Below are positions 43,842 through 53,605 of a stretch of DNA of 64,000 bases, one piece after another; position 1 is the first letter of the stretch, and each line of letters begins with the position of its first letter. Under the pieces are notes generated by a model, which made no database searches, had not been told where the DNA came from, and saw only the letters and a program-made list of their open reading frames with translations. Origin of the DNA: Verrucomicrobiia bacterium (lineage in GTDB: Bacteria; Verrucomicrobiota; Verrucomicrobiia; Limisphaerales; UBA11358). Made by a program: the position numbers and the translations under genes. The stretch covers positions 1 through 64,000 of the forward strand of contig JARLJW010000107.1 in the NCBI GenBank assembly GCA_031290985.1. The letters run 5' to 3'.

Positions 43842-45451
43842 AGCGGCTTGTGATGAATGCGCTGATGCGCCGCCGCGATGAACCCCTTGAACAGCGGGTG
43901 CGGCTGGTGCGGTTTGCTCAGAAATTCCGGATGAAACTGGCTCGCCAGGAAAAACGGGTGGTCCTTCAGCTCGATCACCTCCACGAGCTTGCCGTCGGGC
44001 GAGTTGCCGCTGAAAATGAATCCGGCCTTGTCAAATTTCTCCCGGTAGACGTTGTTGAACTCGTAGCGGTGACGATGCCGCTCATGGATCACAAACGAGC
44101 CGTAAAGCTTTCCCGCCTGGGAGCCGACCACCAACTGGCAGGGCTGCGCCCCCAGCCGCATGGTGCCGCCTTTCTTGGTCACCTTGCGCTGCGCATCCAG
44201 CAATGCGATGACCGGATGCGGCGTGCTTTCGTTAAACTCGGTCGAATGCGCCTTCTCCAGTTTCAAGACATTCCGGGCAAATTCAATCGTGGCGATCTGC
44301 ATCCCCAGGCAGAGGCCGAGGTACGGGATCTTGTTTTCCCGCGCGTATTTGGCGGCGAGGATTTTCCCCTCGATGCCGCGTTCGCCAAAGCCGCCGGGCA
44401 CGCAGATGCCGCCGATGCCGTGCAGCATCTTGTCCGCGCCAAATTTTTCGATCTCCTCCGCGTCCACCTGAACAATCTCCACCCCGCAGTCGTGGCCGAT
44501 GCCGCCGTGGATCAGCGCCTCGTAAACCGATTTGTAGGCGTCCTGCAAACCGATGTATTTGCCCACCACCCCCACGCGCACCCGATGCTGCGGCGCAATC
44601 AGCTTGCGGATGATCTCCTGCCAGTGCGTCATGTTGGCCGACGGCGTGGTGAGATGCAGGAGGCGGCAGACGAGGTCGTCCATCCGCTCGCGTTGCAACA
44701 TGAGCGGCATCTCATAAATGGAATGATCCACGTCCTTGCACTCGATGACCGCTTCGAGCGGCACATTGCAAAACATGGATATCTTCTGGCGCAATTCCTT
44801 GTCCAGCGGCTTCTCGCAACGCGCGCAGATGATGTGCGGCGTGATGCCGATTTCCCGCAGCTTCGCGACCGACTGCTGCGTCGGCTTGGTCTTCAATTCC
44901 CCCGCCGCCTTGATGAATGGAACGTACGTGACATGGATGAAACAGGTGTTCCCGATGCCCGCCTCCAGCGCAAACTCTCGGATCGCCTCGACGAACGGCA
45001 GCCCCTCGATGTCCCCCGTGGTGCCGCCGATCTCGGTGATGATGACATCCGCCTTGCTGGTTTCCGCCAGCAGATGAATGCGGCGCTTGATCTCATCCGT
45101 GACGTGCGGGATGACCTGCACCGTCTTGCCCAGATAGACGCCCTCGCGCTCGTTGTTCAACACCTTCTGGTAAACCTGGCCGCTCGTGAGATTGTTCATC
45201 CGCGTCAGCTTGGTGCTGGTGAACCGCTCGTAATGGCCCAGGTCGAGGTCCGTCTCCGCGCCGTCATCCAGCACATAAACCTCGCCATGCTGATACGGCG
45301 ACATCGTGCCCGGATCCACGTTGAGATACGGGTCAAACTTTTGCAGCGCGACCTTCAGGCCGCGATTTTCAAGGAGCGTGCCGAGCGCCGCCGCGGTCAA
45401 ACCTTTGCCGAGCGAACTCACCACCCCGCCGGTTACAAATATGAATTTCAA
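43838..45451 (-). CDS. pyrG: CTP synthase
   Basis: 537 residues, standard length. The synthetase half has '[20 protein letters not shown]', '[20 protein letters not shown]', '[17 protein letters not shown]' and '[18 protein letters not shown]'. The glutaminase half has '[20 protein letters not shown]', the nucleophile Cys in 'YLGLCLGMQ', and the late His/Glu in 'FHPEFLSKP'. It makes CTP from UTP. The gene begins 29 bases after the four-helix-bundle gene, and its TGA overlaps the next GTG. Confidence 0.95.
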   Translation of the reverse strand: MKFIFVTGGVVSSLGKGLTAAALGTLLENRGLKVALQKFDPYLNVDPGTMSPYQHGEVYVLDDGAETDLDLGHYERFTSTKLTRMNNLTSGQVYQKVLNNEREGVYLGKTVQVIPHVTDEIKRRIHLLAETSKADVIITEIGGTTGDIEGLPFVEAIREFALEAGIGNTCFIHVTYVPFIKAAGELKTKPTQQSVAKLREIGITPHIICARCEKPLDKELRQKISMFCNVPLEAVIECKDVDHSIYEMPLMLQRERMDDLVCRLLHLTTPSANMTHWQEIIRKLIAPQHRVRVGVVGKYIGLQDAYKSVYEALIHGGIGHDCGVEIVQVDAEEIEKFGADKMLHGIGGICVPGGFGERGIEGKILAAKYARENKIPYLGLCLGMQIATIEFARNVLKLEKAHSTEFNESTPHPVIALLDAQRKVTKKGGTMRLGAQPCQLVVGSQAGKLYGSFVIHERHRHRYEFNNVYREKFDKAGFIFSGNSPDGKLVEVIELKDHPFFLASQFHPEFLSKPHQPHPLFKGFIAAAHQRIHHKPL

Positions 45452-45462
45452 GTTGGTTAAAT

Positions 45463-45993
45463 GATTAAATTGTTAAATGGTTAAATCGTTTCGGACAATA
45501 AAGCGTCCAACTCTTCGTCGCCCAACGGGTCTGTCACAGGTACATCATGCAAAGTCAGGGCTGAGCCGGTTTTGCGGTCACGCAGGTATCGAATGTATCC
45601 ATTGATCAACTTATGGACTTCCACCGCCTGCTTTTTCAAAGTCTCGACTTCTGCGGGCGTCAGATAATTTTCATCCGCGCATATGTTAAGATCATCGATC
45701 AATTCCATCAACGAACCACGGGCCTGCAACTGAAATTTTATCTGGTCGGGATAATGGTAACGACCATGACCCTCGGCTATGTTGTTGGTCAATGATACTG
45801 CCGCGCGTCGAACCTGGCTGGCTAATTCAAATTTTTCATATGCCGGCAACCGGCGCGTCACGCCATACATCGCTTTGCGAAATTCCCGCGCCTGGCGATA
45901 AACCTCCATGTCCTCAAAGGTGCGGAACTCCTGGCCCGGGGCACCGGCTGATGCTTGCGTTTTCGAGTACATAGACTATTCAACAATTTAACT
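45463..45993. repeat. Inverted repeats bracketing the four-helix-bundle gene
   Basis: GATTAAATTGTTAAATGG (45463-45480) is 14/18 identical to the reverse complement of CTATTCAACAATTTAACT (45976-45993). Further 'ggttaaat' and 'aacaattcaac' bases lie just outside. The arms begin directly at the stop and close to the start of the enclosed gene. Confidence 0.6.
45481..45972 (-). CDS. Four-helix-bundle protein (23S rRNA intervening-sequence type)
   Basis: 163 residues. The family pattern 'FRTFEDMEVYRQAREFRKAM', 'LPAYEKFELASQVRRAAVSL', 'TNNIAEGHGRYHYPDQIKFQ' and 'QARGSLMELIDDLNICADEN' is unmistakable for the S23 ribosomal/IVS and Avd-like four-helix bundle. In other bacteria such genes sit in 23S rRNA intervening sequences or near diversity-generating retroelements. 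Here it lies between kdsB and pyrG in their orientation, bracketed by inverted repeats. Function unknown; nucleic-acid binding is suspected from Avd. Confidence 0.88.
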   Translation of the reverse strand: MYSKTQASAGAPGQEFRTFEDMEVYRQAREFRKAMYGVTRRLPAYEKFELASQVRRAAVSLTNNIAEGHGRYHYPDQIKFQLQARGSLMELIDDLNICADENYLTPAEVETLKKQAVEVHKLINGYIRYLRDRKTGSALTLHDVPVTDPLGDEELDALLSETI

Positions 45994-46726
45994 TTTTTAA
46001 CAATTCAACTACTTTCGCCACATCTTCCGGCATGTCCACGCCAATACTGTCGTAATCCACGGTCACGACCGCAATCTGGATCCCGTTGTCCAGCGCGCGG
46101 AGTTGCTCCAGCTTCTCCGCATTTTCCAGCGGCGACACCGGAAACTTCACCAGCCGCAACAGTGTGTCACGCCGGAATCCGTAAATGCCCAGGTGCTTCA
46201 AAAAAGGAAACGCCGCCAACTGTTCGTTCACCGGACGGCTGGCGGCCTCACGCAAATACGGAATTGTGCGCCGGGAAAAATATAGCGCCCGCCCCGCCCC
46301 GTTGACAACGACTTTCACGACATTCGGGTTGTCGAGTTCGGCCAGGGTTTTGATCCGCGTCGCCGCCGTGGACATTTCGTTCTGCGCCAGCGCCTTGGCC
46401 ACGGCATCCACCACCTGCGGGTCGATCAACGGCTCGTCGCCCTGGATGTTCACCACCGCCTCCGCCTCGCAACGCTCGCAGACCTCCGCGATCCGGTCGC
46501 TGCCGCTGGGATGATCCGGCCGCGTCATCTCCACCCGGCAGAAATCCTGCGCCACCTCCCAGATCCGCGTGTCGTCCGTGGCCACAATGACCTCGCTCAG
46601 CGACTTCGCCTTCTGGCATTGCTCGACCACATGCTGAATGAGCGGCTTGCCCGCGATGAGCGCCAACGGTTTGCCGGGAAACCGCGTCGAGGCGAACCGC
46701 GCGGGGATGATGCCGATGATTTTCAC
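45980..46726 (-). CDS. kdsB: 3-deoxy-manno-octulosonate cytidylyltransferase
   Basis: 248 residues. 'IIGIIPARFASTRFPGKPLA' opens the nucleotide-binding fold, followed by 'VIVATDDTRIW', 'HPSGSDRIAEVCERCEAEAV', 'NIQGDEPLIDPQVVDAVAKA' and 'LGIYGFRRDTLLRLVKFPVS'. It makes CMP-Kdo for LPS, using CTP supplied by PyrG encoded downstream. The GTG at 46726 ('VKIIGIIPARF') is chosen over an ATG 13 codons upstream. The last codons ('ELLKKLNC') lie inside the left inverted repeat of the inserted four-helix gene. Confidence 0.93.
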   Translation of the reverse strand: MKIIGIIPARFASTRFPGKPLALIAGKPLIQHVVEQCQKAKSLSEVIVATDDTRIWEVAQDFCRVEMTRPDHPSGSDRIAEVCERCEAEAVVNIQGDEPLIDPQVVDAVAKALAQNEMSTAATRIKTLAELDNPNVVKVVVNGAGRALYFSRRTIPYLREAASRPVNEQLAAFPFLKHLGIYGFRRDTLLRLVKFPVSPLENAEKLEQLRALDNGIQIAVVTVDYDSIGVDMPEDVAKVVELLKKLNC

Positions 46727-46840
46727 GCGCCCAATTAAGCCAGAGATGTCCTGCGGATGAAACACCGATTTTCCCCGCCAGCAACAATGCTCCTATTGCC
46801 TTTTATGTGCCCGCTGTTATTCTCGGCCTCTTAACTAAAC

Positions 46841-47872
46841 ATGAAAAAGATCGAAAAGACACCAGTGGATCCCGAACTGACACGGCGCATCCAGGAACTC
46901 ATCAAATACAAGGGCGGTGGCCACAACGAAGAGGGCGTGGCTGACATCATCGAAAACGCCCTCAAAATCCTCGCCGACGTCAAGGACACCGGCGACGTGC
47001 GCGTCATCCAGACCGCCGTCCGCGAACTCCGTTACGCCTTCCGCATTTTTGCCCCCTATCACGAGAAGCGCAAGGTCACCATCTTCGGCTCCGCCCGCAC
47101 CAAGCCCGACCACGTCGAGTACAAGCAGGCCGTCGAGTTCGGCGCCAAGATCGTCAAGGCCGGTTACATGGTCATCACCGGCGCCGGCCCCGGCATCATG
47201 CAGGCCGGCCACGAAGGCGCCACGCCCGAACACAGCTTCGGCGTCAACATCCGCCTCCCGTGGGAACAATCCGCCAACCCCGTCATCGCCGAGGACAAGA
47301 AGCTCATCACCTTCAAATACTTCTTCACCCGCAAACTCATCTTCATCCGCCACTCGGATGCCATCGTGCTCTTCCCCGGCGGCTTCGGCACCATGGATGA
47401 AGGCTACGAGGCCATCACCCTCATGCAGACCGGCAAAAGCCAGCTCATGCCCCTCGTCCTCGTGGACCGCCCCGGCGGCACCTATTGGAAGACCTGGGAC
47501 AAGCACATCCGCGAGCATCTCCTGCGTGACAAACTCATCTCGCCCGATGACCTCAACCTCTACCAGATCACCGACAGCACCGATGAAGCGGTCAAGATCG
47601 TGGCCCGCTTCTACCGGAACTTCCATTCCACGCGGTTCGTGAAGGATCTCTTCATCATCCGCCTCAAGCACGCGCCCACCGAATCCGCCATCACCGCGCT
47701 CAACGAAGACTTTGCCGACATCGTCATGGAAGGCAAGATCAACGCCATCCCGCCCACGCCGGAAGAAGTCGAGGACAAGGACCGGCTCGAACTCGCCCGC
47801 ATCGCCTTCAACTTCAACCGCCGCGACTACGGCCGTCTCCGGCAGTTGATCGATGTGTTGAACGGGCTGTAA
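46841..47872 (+). CDS. LOG-family (TIGR00730-like) Rossmann protein
   Basis: 343 residues. 'KVTIFGSARTKPDHVEYKQA', 'KAGYMVITGAGPGIMQAGHE' and the hallmark 'FPGGFGTMDEGYEAI' (PGGxGTxxE) place it in the LOG/lysine decarboxylase-like superfamily, whose members hydrolyse nucleoside monophosphates, including cytokinin ribotides. The N-terminal about 75 residues and the C-terminal about 90 are longer than in minimal LOG proteins. It starts divergently from kdsB and ends at a clear terminator. Confidence 0.85.
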   Translation: MKKIEKTPVDPELTRRIQELIKYKGGGHNEEGVADIIENALKILADVKDTGDVRVIQTAVRELRYAFRIFAPYHEKRKVTIFGSARTKPDHVEYKQAVEFGAKIVKAGYMVITGAGPGIMQAGHEGATPEHSFGVNIRLPWEQSANPVIAEDKKLITFKYFFTRKLIFIRHSDAIVLFPGGFGTMDEGYEAITLMQTGKSQLMPLVLVDRPGGTYWKTWDKHIREHLLRDKLISPDDLNLYQITDSTDEAVKIVARFYRNFHSTRFVKDLFIIRLKHAPTESAITALNEDFADIVMEGKINAIPPTPEEVEDKDRLELARIAFNFNRRDYGRLRQLIDVLNGL

Positions 47873-47894
47873 GCCGTACAGCGAAGTTTCATGA

Positions 47895-47930
47895 TGGCCC
47901 GCAGTTTCAACTGTGGGCCATTTCCTTTTT
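47895..47930 (+). terminator. Terminator after the LOG-family gene
   Basis: Stem TGGCCCGCAG / CTGTGGGCCA (one G-T pair) around TTTCAA, followed by TTTCCTTTTT. Confidence 0.75.
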
Positions 47931-47976
47931 GGCTCTCGACAACAGTCAAAAAAAGTGGAACAAATGAATCGCGACT

Positions 47977-48255
47977 ATGACGCTTGGGTTTCTCATCTTG
48001 CTTGTTATGGGAATTTGGTGGCTTGCGCTTGCTATTGTCGTAGCGGCAGATAAATCTCAAAAAAGAAATCTGCCCACAGAGGCATCTCCAAAAAGCCCCG
48101 ATCCATCACGCGTCCTTCAGCCACAGTGGCCGTCTTGGAGCGAATACCGCACCGACCCCGCTCTGTTTTTGATCATCCCTTGGTGCGCATTAATCTACGG
48201 CGCGGTCCTTATTTTTATATGGCCCGCGATTCTTATATCTAGATTCTGGCAGTAA
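47977..48255 (+). CDS. Small two-helix membrane protein
   Basis: 92 residues: helix one 'FLILLVMGIWWLALAIVVAA', a polar Pro/Ser-rich loop, helix two 'LFLIIPWCALIYGAVLIFIW'. Less GC-rich than its neighbours. No recognised family and no obvious Shine-Dalgarno site; an independent small gene after the LOG terminator. Confidence 0.5.
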   Translation: MTLGFLILLVMGIWWLALAIVVAADKSQKRNLPTEASPKSPDPSRVLQPQWPSWSEYRTDPALFLIIPWCALIYGAVLIFIWPAILISRFWQ

Positions 48256-48305
48256 TTAGGTGAAAGCCTTCCCACCTTTGTTCCTTCGTTACTTTGTTGT
48301 TCAAT

Positions 48306-48992
48306 TCAAATCAAAAGATCCGCCAGACCCGGGTCGCTGCCATTCACCATTTTCCGCATCTGCTTCACCGCGGTCTTCAAACTGCGCGCCCCAAACAAAC
48401 TCGTGCCCGCCACAAATGTGTCCGCCCCCGCCCGCGCGCATTCGGCCGCCGTCTGGTTGTTGATGCCCCCGTCCACTTCGATCCGGTAGCTCAACTTCCG
48501 TTCGCGCCGCCACGCTTCGGCCTGCTGGATTTTTGGCAGGCACTCGTGAATGAAGCTTTGCCCGCCAAAACCGGGGTTCACCGTCATCACCAGCAGCATG
48601 TCGATCTTGTCGAGATACGGCTGCACCGCCGTGATGGCCGTCGGCGGATTGACCGCCAGCGCGGCCTTGATGCCGAGCGATTTAATCTTCCACAATAATT
48701 GCGGCACCCGCTCGTTGAGTTCGACGTGCACGATGATCTGGTCCGCCCCCGCTTTCACAAACGGCTCCAGCAGGATCTCCGGCTTCTCGCACATCAGGTG
48801 GACATCGAAGAACAGGTTCTTCGCATGGGGCCGCACTGCGGCGACCACCGCCGGCCCGAACGAGATGTTCGGCACGAACTGTCCGTCCATCACATCCAGA
48901 TGCAGCCAGTCCGCACCCGACGCGGCGGCGCGTTCGGCTTCCTTGCCCAAACGGGTGAAATCAGCGGCCAGCAGTGACGGCGCAATAATCAT
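48306..48992 (-). CDS. rpe: Ribulose-phosphate 3-epimerase
   Basis: 228 residues. 'IAPSLLAADFTRLGKEAERA', 'WLHLDVMDGQFVPNISFGP', 'FFDVHLMCEKPE', 'MTVNPGFGGQSFI' and 'EVDGGINNQTA' carry the TIM-barrel metal ligands (His, Asp, His, Asp). It interconverts ribulose-5-phosphate and xylulose-5-phosphate in the pentose-phosphate pathway. It stands alone, downstream of the hybrid histidine kinase on the same strand. Confidence 0.95.
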   Translation of the reverse strand: MIIAPSLLAADFTRLGKEAERAAASGADWLHLDVMDGQFVPNISFGPAVVAAVRPHAKNLFFDVHLMCEKPEILLEPFVKAGADQIIVHVELNERVPQLLWKIKSLGIKAALAVNPPTAITAVQPYLDKIDMLLVMTVNPGFGGQSFIHECLPKIQQAEAWRRERKLSYRIEVDGGINNQTAAECARAGADTFVAGTSLFGARSLKTAVKQMRKMVNGSDPGLADLLI

Positions 48993-49058
48993 GGGCGCGA
49001 GGATAAAGGATGAAGGCGGGCGAATGGAAATGGAAAATCATGCGCCCTTCCAGCTCCC

Positions 49059-52000
49059 TCAATGCTTCTTGCTGTCCAGGCTGCGGCGGACAATCCGTGC
49101 CAGCGCATGCGGCAGGTAGGGCTTTTGCAGGTAATTCAACTCGGGATCAAGCTTGAAGCCCTTGCCCAGCGCATCCGCGCCGTAGCCCGTCGAGAAAATC
49201 ACCTTGAGCTGCGGCTTCTCCGCCCAGAGCTTTTCCGCCAGCTCCCGTCCGTTCATGCCGCCCGGCATGATGACATCCGTGAACACCAGTTGGATCTCGT
49301 TTTTATATTCGCTCCAAATCTGCAGCGCGTTGTTCCCGTCCACGGCTTGAAAGACCCGGTAGCCATGCCGGTTCAACGTCCGCGTCACGATCTCGCGCAG
49401 GTCGCGCTCATCCTCCACCACCAGCACCGTCTCCGTGCCGCCCATCGACCGGAACTGCGTTTCCGTGGCCGCCTCGATCTCCGGCGCCGCCACGCTGCTC
49501 GCGGGCAGAAAAATGTTGAACGTCGTGCCCTTGCCAAGTTCGCTCTCCACCTCGACCCACCCCTTGTGCTGCTTGACGATCCCATAAACCGTCGCCAAGC
49601 CCAGGCCCGTGCCCTTGCCCAGCTCCTTCGTCGTGAAAAACGGCTCAAAAATGCGTTGGAGGTTTTCCGGCGGAATCCCCCCGCCCGTGTCCGTGTGGCT
49701 CAGGCAGACAAATTTGCCCGGCGACGCCTCCACCGACTTCCGGATGTGCGCCGTGTCCACCTCGCGGATCGAGATGCGGATCGCCAGCCGCCCGCCCCGC
49801 GGCATCGCATCGCGCGAATTCACCGAGAGGTTCAGCAAAATCTGTTCGAGCATCGTCGGGTCCGCCTCCACCACCGCCGGCTCCCCGCTGAAATTCAACT
49901 GCAACGCGATGTCCTCGCCCAACAGCCGCCCCAGCATCTCCGTCATGCCGCCCACCACGCGGTTCAGGTCCAGCGGCCGCGGATTGACGATCTGCTTCCG
50001 GCCGAACGCCAGCAACTGGCGCGTCAGGCCCGCCGCGCGTTCCGAGGCCTGCTTGATCTGGTTCGCCGAGACCATCGCCTTCGGCTCCAGCGGCGTCATC
50101 GCCAGCAGCGACGCATGCCCCAGGATGATCGTGAGAATGTTGTTGAAATCGTGCGCCACCCCGCCCGCGAGCTGGCCGATCGCCTCCATCTTTTGCGACT
50201 GGCGCAACTGCTCCTCCAGCCGTTTCTGCAAAGTGATGTCGCGGAACAGGCTCAGCAGGCGCGGCTGGCCCTCGGACTCCACGAACGTGTCCGTCATCTC
50301 GAACACCACGGCCCGCCCGTCGTGCAAGGTGTAATTACGTTCGCTCTTCTGCTCCGCCAGCCGGCTCCGGAAATTCTGGCGATGGTTTTGCAGCATCTGC
50401 TCCCAATCCGCGCCCGCCGCATACACGATGCTGAACGGCCGGCCCTGCAGCTTGTCCTGCGGTATGCCCACCAGCCGGCAATACGCGCCGTTCACCCGCA
50501 CGATGTTCCCGTTCTCATCCGTCAGCCGCATCCCGTCCACGGAATTTTCCCAGACCGAACGGAACAACGCCTCCGAGCCGCGCAGCGCCATCTCCGCCGC
50601 GTGCCGCTCGCTCACATCCCGCACATGGAACAGCAGCGCCGGCCGGCCCTCGAACTGGATCCGCACCACGCGGATTTCCACCGGCACCGTCGAGCCGTCC
50701 ATCCGCAGGCTTTCGCCCTCCGCCCACGAGATTTGGCCCGCCGCCAGTTTTTGCAGGTTCACCCGCGCGGCCTCCCGGTGGGCGGCCGGCACCAGGTCGT
50801 TCACGGCGTTTTTGCCGATCAATTTCTCCCGCGAAACCCCGTGCAGCTTGCCCGCCGTCGCATTCGCATCCAAAACCGTGCCCGCCAGGTCCTCCACAAA
50901 GATCGCGTCCGGCGAATTTTCAAACAGGTCGCGGAACCGCTGCTGGCTGTGGCGCAGTTCCTCCTCCGCGCGCACCCGTTGCAACGCCCCGCCGCACTGG
51001 TCCGCCAGCGTCTGCAGCGTTGCCGCGTCGTTGTCCGCGTAGCTGTGCGCTCGCCGCGCCTGGATGAACAGCACCCCGATCACCCGTTCCCCCTTGCGGA
51101 TCGGGGCGATCATCGTCGTGCCGCTCTTCTCACCCGTCTCCGCCGCTGAAATCACCTCCGCCCCGCGCGCGATCACCCGCCGCACAATCGCGTTCGCATG
51201 TTGCGGCTGCGTCGAACCCGGGATCTCCACCCGCTGCCCATCGATCGTTGCGATCGACAGCAGCGAAACCACCTCGTCCTTTTCCGCCGAGTACAGATCC
51301 AGCGCAAAATCATCCCACCGGAACAACTCATCCGCCGCCTCGCAGATGAACAACGCCGCCTCCGCCGCCGTCGTCACCGCGCTCAATTGGTGGCTCAGCT
51401 TCCCGAACAGCGCATTGTGCAGCGCCGCGCGGCGGCGCACCGTCACATCCGTCGCCATCGTCAGCGCCGCCAGTTTTCCGTGGAAGGCCAGCGGCGACCA
51501 CACCACCTCCATGTCCATCGCCGAACCGTTCTTCCGCCGGTGCCGCCAGATCAGGCCGCTCGTGTTCGCCTCCCGGACCTGCAGTTTGTCGCCCTCCCCG
51601 CCGGGCACGCGCAGATCCGTCAGCGTCATCTTCAGAAATTCATCCCGCGCATAGCCGTAATGCTGCACCGCCGCCTCGTTCACCTCCAGCAGGCGCAGCG
51701 TCTCCAGGTCGAACACCCACATCGGATGTGGATTCCCCTGGAACAAGATCCGGTATTGCTTCTCGCTGCGCCGGAGCTCCTCCTGCGCCTCGTGCCGCAT
51801 CGCCCGCTCCGCCGCCTCCGACACCGCGCGGCGCACCGCCGAAGGCAGCCGGTCGCGGTTGTGCTTCAGCACATAATCCGTCGCCCCCGCCTTCAGGCTC
51901 TCAATCGCCGCCTGCTCCCCGATCGTCCCCGACATCAGGATGAACGGCAGCATCGGATATTTCTCCCGGACGATCTTCAGGGCATCCAGCCCCGTGAAAT

Positions 52001-52184
52001 CCGGCAGCCGGTAATCCGAGATCAGCACATCCCACTTCTTCTCCGGCAATGCCTTCAGAAATTCCGCCCGGTTCCCCACATGCCGCATTTCCACCTTCAA
52101 CTCGTCATGCTCCAATAGATCGCGCACCAGCAGCGCGTCTGCCGGGTTGTCTTCCAGGTGCAAGATTCGTAGGGTTTGATTCAT
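49059..52184 (-). CDS. Hybrid histidine kinase (REC-PAS-GAF-PAS-PAS-HK-REC)
   Basis: 1041 residues, no membrane helix seen, so probably cytoplasmic. Order by motif: receiver 5-120 ('[20 protein letters not shown]', '[16 protein letters not shown]'); PAS about 135-250 ('[20 protein letters not shown]'); GAF about 270-415; PAS about 420-535 ('[20 protein letters not shown]'); PAS about 540-655; HisKA with phospho-His in '[14 protein letters not shown]' (about 678); HATPase ('[10 protein letters not shown]', '[20 protein letters not shown]', '[16 protein letters not shown]'); C-terminal receiver with Asp in '[14 protein letters not shown]' (about 968). No response regulator with an output domain is adjacent; the lone receiver at 57544 is a possible partner. 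Confidence 0.9.
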   Translation of the reverse strand: MNQTLRILHLEDNPADALLVRDLLEHDELKVEMRHVGNRAEFLKALPEKKWDVLISDYRLPDFTGLDALKIVREKYPMLPFILMSGTIGEQAAIESLKAGATDYVLKHNRDRLPSAVRRAVSEAAERAMRHEAQEELRRSEKQYRILFQGNPHPMWVFDLETLRLLEVNEAAVQHYGYARDEFLKMTLTDLRVPGGEGDKLQVREANTSGLIWRHRRKNGSAMDMEVVWSPLAFHGKLAALTMATDVTVRRRAALHNALFGKLSHQLSAVTTAAEAALFICEAADELFRWDDFALDLYSAEKDEVVSLLSIATIDGQRVEIPGSTQPQHANAIVRRVIARGAEVISAAETGEKSGTTMIAPIRKGERVIGVLFIQARRAHSYADNDAATLQTLADQCGGALQRVRAEEELRHSQQRFRDLFENSPDAIFVEDLAGTVLDANATAGKLHGVSREKLIGKNAVNDLVPAAHREAARVNLQKLAAGQISWAEGESLRMDGSTVPVEIRVVRIQFEGRPALLFHVRDVSERHAAEMALRGSEALFRSVWENSVDGMRLTDENGNIVRVNGAYCRLVGIPQDKLQGRPFSIVYAAGADWEQMLQNHRQNFRSRLAEQKSERNYTLHDGRAVVFEMTDTFVESEGQPRLLSLFRDITLQKRLEEQLRQSQKMEAIGQLAGGVAHDFNNILTIILGHASLLAMTPLEPKAMVSANQIKQASERAAGLTRQLLAFGRKQIVNPRPLDLNRVVGGMTEMLGRLLGEDIALQLNFSGEPAVVEADPTMLEQILLNLSVNSRDAMPRGGRLAIRISIREVDTAHIRKSVEASPGKFVCLSHTDTGGGIPPENLQRIFEPFFTTKELGKGTGLGLATVYGIVKQHKGWVEVESELGKGTTFNIFLPASSVAAPEIEAATETQFRSMGGTETVLVVEDERDLREIVTRTLNRHGYRVFQAVDGNNALQIWSEYKNEIQLVFTDVIMPGGMNGRELAEKLWAEKPQLKVIFSTGYGADALGKGFKLDPELNYLQKPYLPHALARIVRRSLDSKKH

Positions 52185-52479
52185 CCGCTTAAAATTTCAG
52201 TAAAACCAGCAATTTCCACGCCGTCTAAACCATGTGCGGATAAACAAAACAGCCCGCCCCCGAAATGTAAAGAACAGACCGGGTTTTAGTGGTGTTCACC
52301 AGAGCCTTGACAGAAATGATATGACGCGGTGCAGCAAGGCTTTTTGACTTTTAACGAGCGCACGCTGATTCACCCCGACGCCACGCCAAAGTGATACGCC
52401 CTGCCTGCGCCAATCTTGCCCAGAACTGCCATGGCGAATAATTCTTGCGAAGGCCACCTCCCCGGCACTGCTCACTTTC

Positions 52480-52640
52480 AAATTGGCTTCGTTCTGTAAT
52501 TTCCTCCCGCCCGCGCCCACCCCGCGCCTCGCGCCAATAAATACCGCAATATGTTAATGACAAGCAATTTATGATTTTTTGCTCAGTTCAACAAAGCCCC
52601 CCTAAGGCCTCGTAAATTGGCTTCGTTTTGGCTTCGTTTG
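52480..52640. repeat. Two-part intergenic element R5, copy 2
   Basis: Part A 'aaattggcttcgttctgtaa' at 52480 and part B 'ttggcttcgttttggcttcg' at 52617, offset 137 bases as in the copy at 35411; the sequence between has diverged. Confidence 0.65.
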
Positions 52641-52707
52641 TCCACCCACAACTCACTCACCCGGCCGCTCAAAAACCGGCATTGGACACCGTGAGTGTTG
52701 GCCAGCG

Positions 52708-52737
52708 ACGGCACGCACAGAGTGACGCGCCCTGCCA
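52708..52737 (+). repeat. Dispersed repeat R4, intergenic copy
   Basis: GACGGCACGCACAGAGT then GACGCGCCCTGCCA; matches the copy inside the glycosylase gene at 26838. Confidence 0.65.
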
Positions 52738-52806
52738 GTTTATTCCGAAAGATTTAGTTCAAATTTTTACGTTGCCGCCGCGACGGCCCGGATTCATCTT
52801 TTCCGC

Positions 52807-53232
52807 ATGAGCGAACTCATCTATCCCCGCAGCCCGCGCGAAACCATGGACGGCTGGCACTACCTGCCCCGTTACATCGACAAGATCCGCATGTCCCTCG
52901 CCGGCAAGCTCCATTCCGACTACACCGCCAATCTCGGCAAGGGTTTTGACGGCATGTGGCTCAAGGCCGCCGGGGTGACGCATGAACAATTTGTTGAAGT
53001 CGTGAAAAACTCCATCACCGACGGCCAGGTCTGCGACTGGGTGCGCCAGAACGTGAAGCGCACCCCTGAGGAAAAAGCCGCGCATTGGAACGATGTCCTG
53101 AGCCGCCCGCTCCCGAACGACCCGGCGGCGCTGGCACGTTTCAAGATGCGCAAAGAGGAGGCTGGCATCGCCCACCGGGACGACATTCAATGTTTCGTGG
53201 ACAGCATTGATGCGGATGAGAAGCGGATTTGA
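52807..53232 (+). CDS. DUF5069 family protein
   Basis: 141 residues. 'YPRSPRETMDGWHYLPRYID', 'KIRMSLAGKLHSDYTANLGK', 'GFDGMWLKAAGVTHEQFVEV', 'VKNSITDGQVCDWVRQNV' and 'KTPEEKAAHWNDVLSR'-like bases fit DUF5069, a small soluble family common in Verrucomicrobia and Planctomycetes with no known function. It is followed by a small, probably frameshifted gene 23 bases later. Confidence 0.8.
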   Translation: MSELIYPRSPRETMDGWHYLPRYIDKIRMSLAGKLHSDYTANLGKGFDGMWLKAAGVTHEQFVEVVKNSITDGQVCDWVRQNVKRTPEEKAAHWNDVLSRPLPNDPAALARFKMRKEEAGIAHRDDIQCFVDSIDADEKRI

Positions 53233-53255
53233 AACTGTGTTCGATTGGCAACGCA

Positions 53256-53543
53256 ATGAAAACCAGGGCCGAGGCGGTTGCCTACCTCAACCACATGGGT
53301 TTCCATGCAAAAGAGCGGGATTGGTCGCTGGGCACGACGATTGGAATTTTTTCTGGATCAGGGCAATTGTCGCCCACGTTAAAAATATATCGGAAGATGG
53401 TTTATATTTATGCCCGAGACGAGCTTTGGTCCATTTATAATCCCAAAATAATCCCAAACTGGCTCTGCCCATGTCAGATGAACGACGACTGCCACTCCAA
53501 CAGGCATGTGATGCAGCCGTTGAGATATTGAAACAGGAATAGC
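53256..53543 (+). pseudogene. Hypothetical protein interrupted by a frameshift
   Basis: The first part from ATG 53256 ('MKTRAEAVAYLNHMGFHAKE', 'FSGSGQLSPTLKIYRKMVYI', 'YARDELWSIYNP') reads as a real small soluble protein, but its natural ending is in another frame: 'LALPMSDERRLPLQQACDAA' then 'VEILKQE' and a TAG at 53541-53543. A one-base loss in the AAAATAATCCCAAA stretch (about 53444-53458) would join them. The unshifted frame instead runs to 53531 with Cys-rich nonsense. Family unknown. Confidence 0.6.
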
Positions 53544-53605
53544 TCGAACATTATAAATCCAGCCATAAATAAAAGTGAAGTTCAGTAATCTTCATTACCA
53601 GCCTT

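Larger units (their letters stand above)
52185..52806. other. 622-base spacer with repeats
   Basis: No gene seen. It holds the second copy of the two-part element R5 (52480-52640) and the R4 copy at 52708-52737. Overlapping minus-strand frames at 52296-52563 are made of R5 and are not taken as genes. Confidence 0.55.

Noticed and set aside
49062-51149. Plus-strand open frame of about 695 codons
   Set aside because: Antisense to the hybrid kinase; its His/Arg/Gln-rich translation has no recognisable fold.
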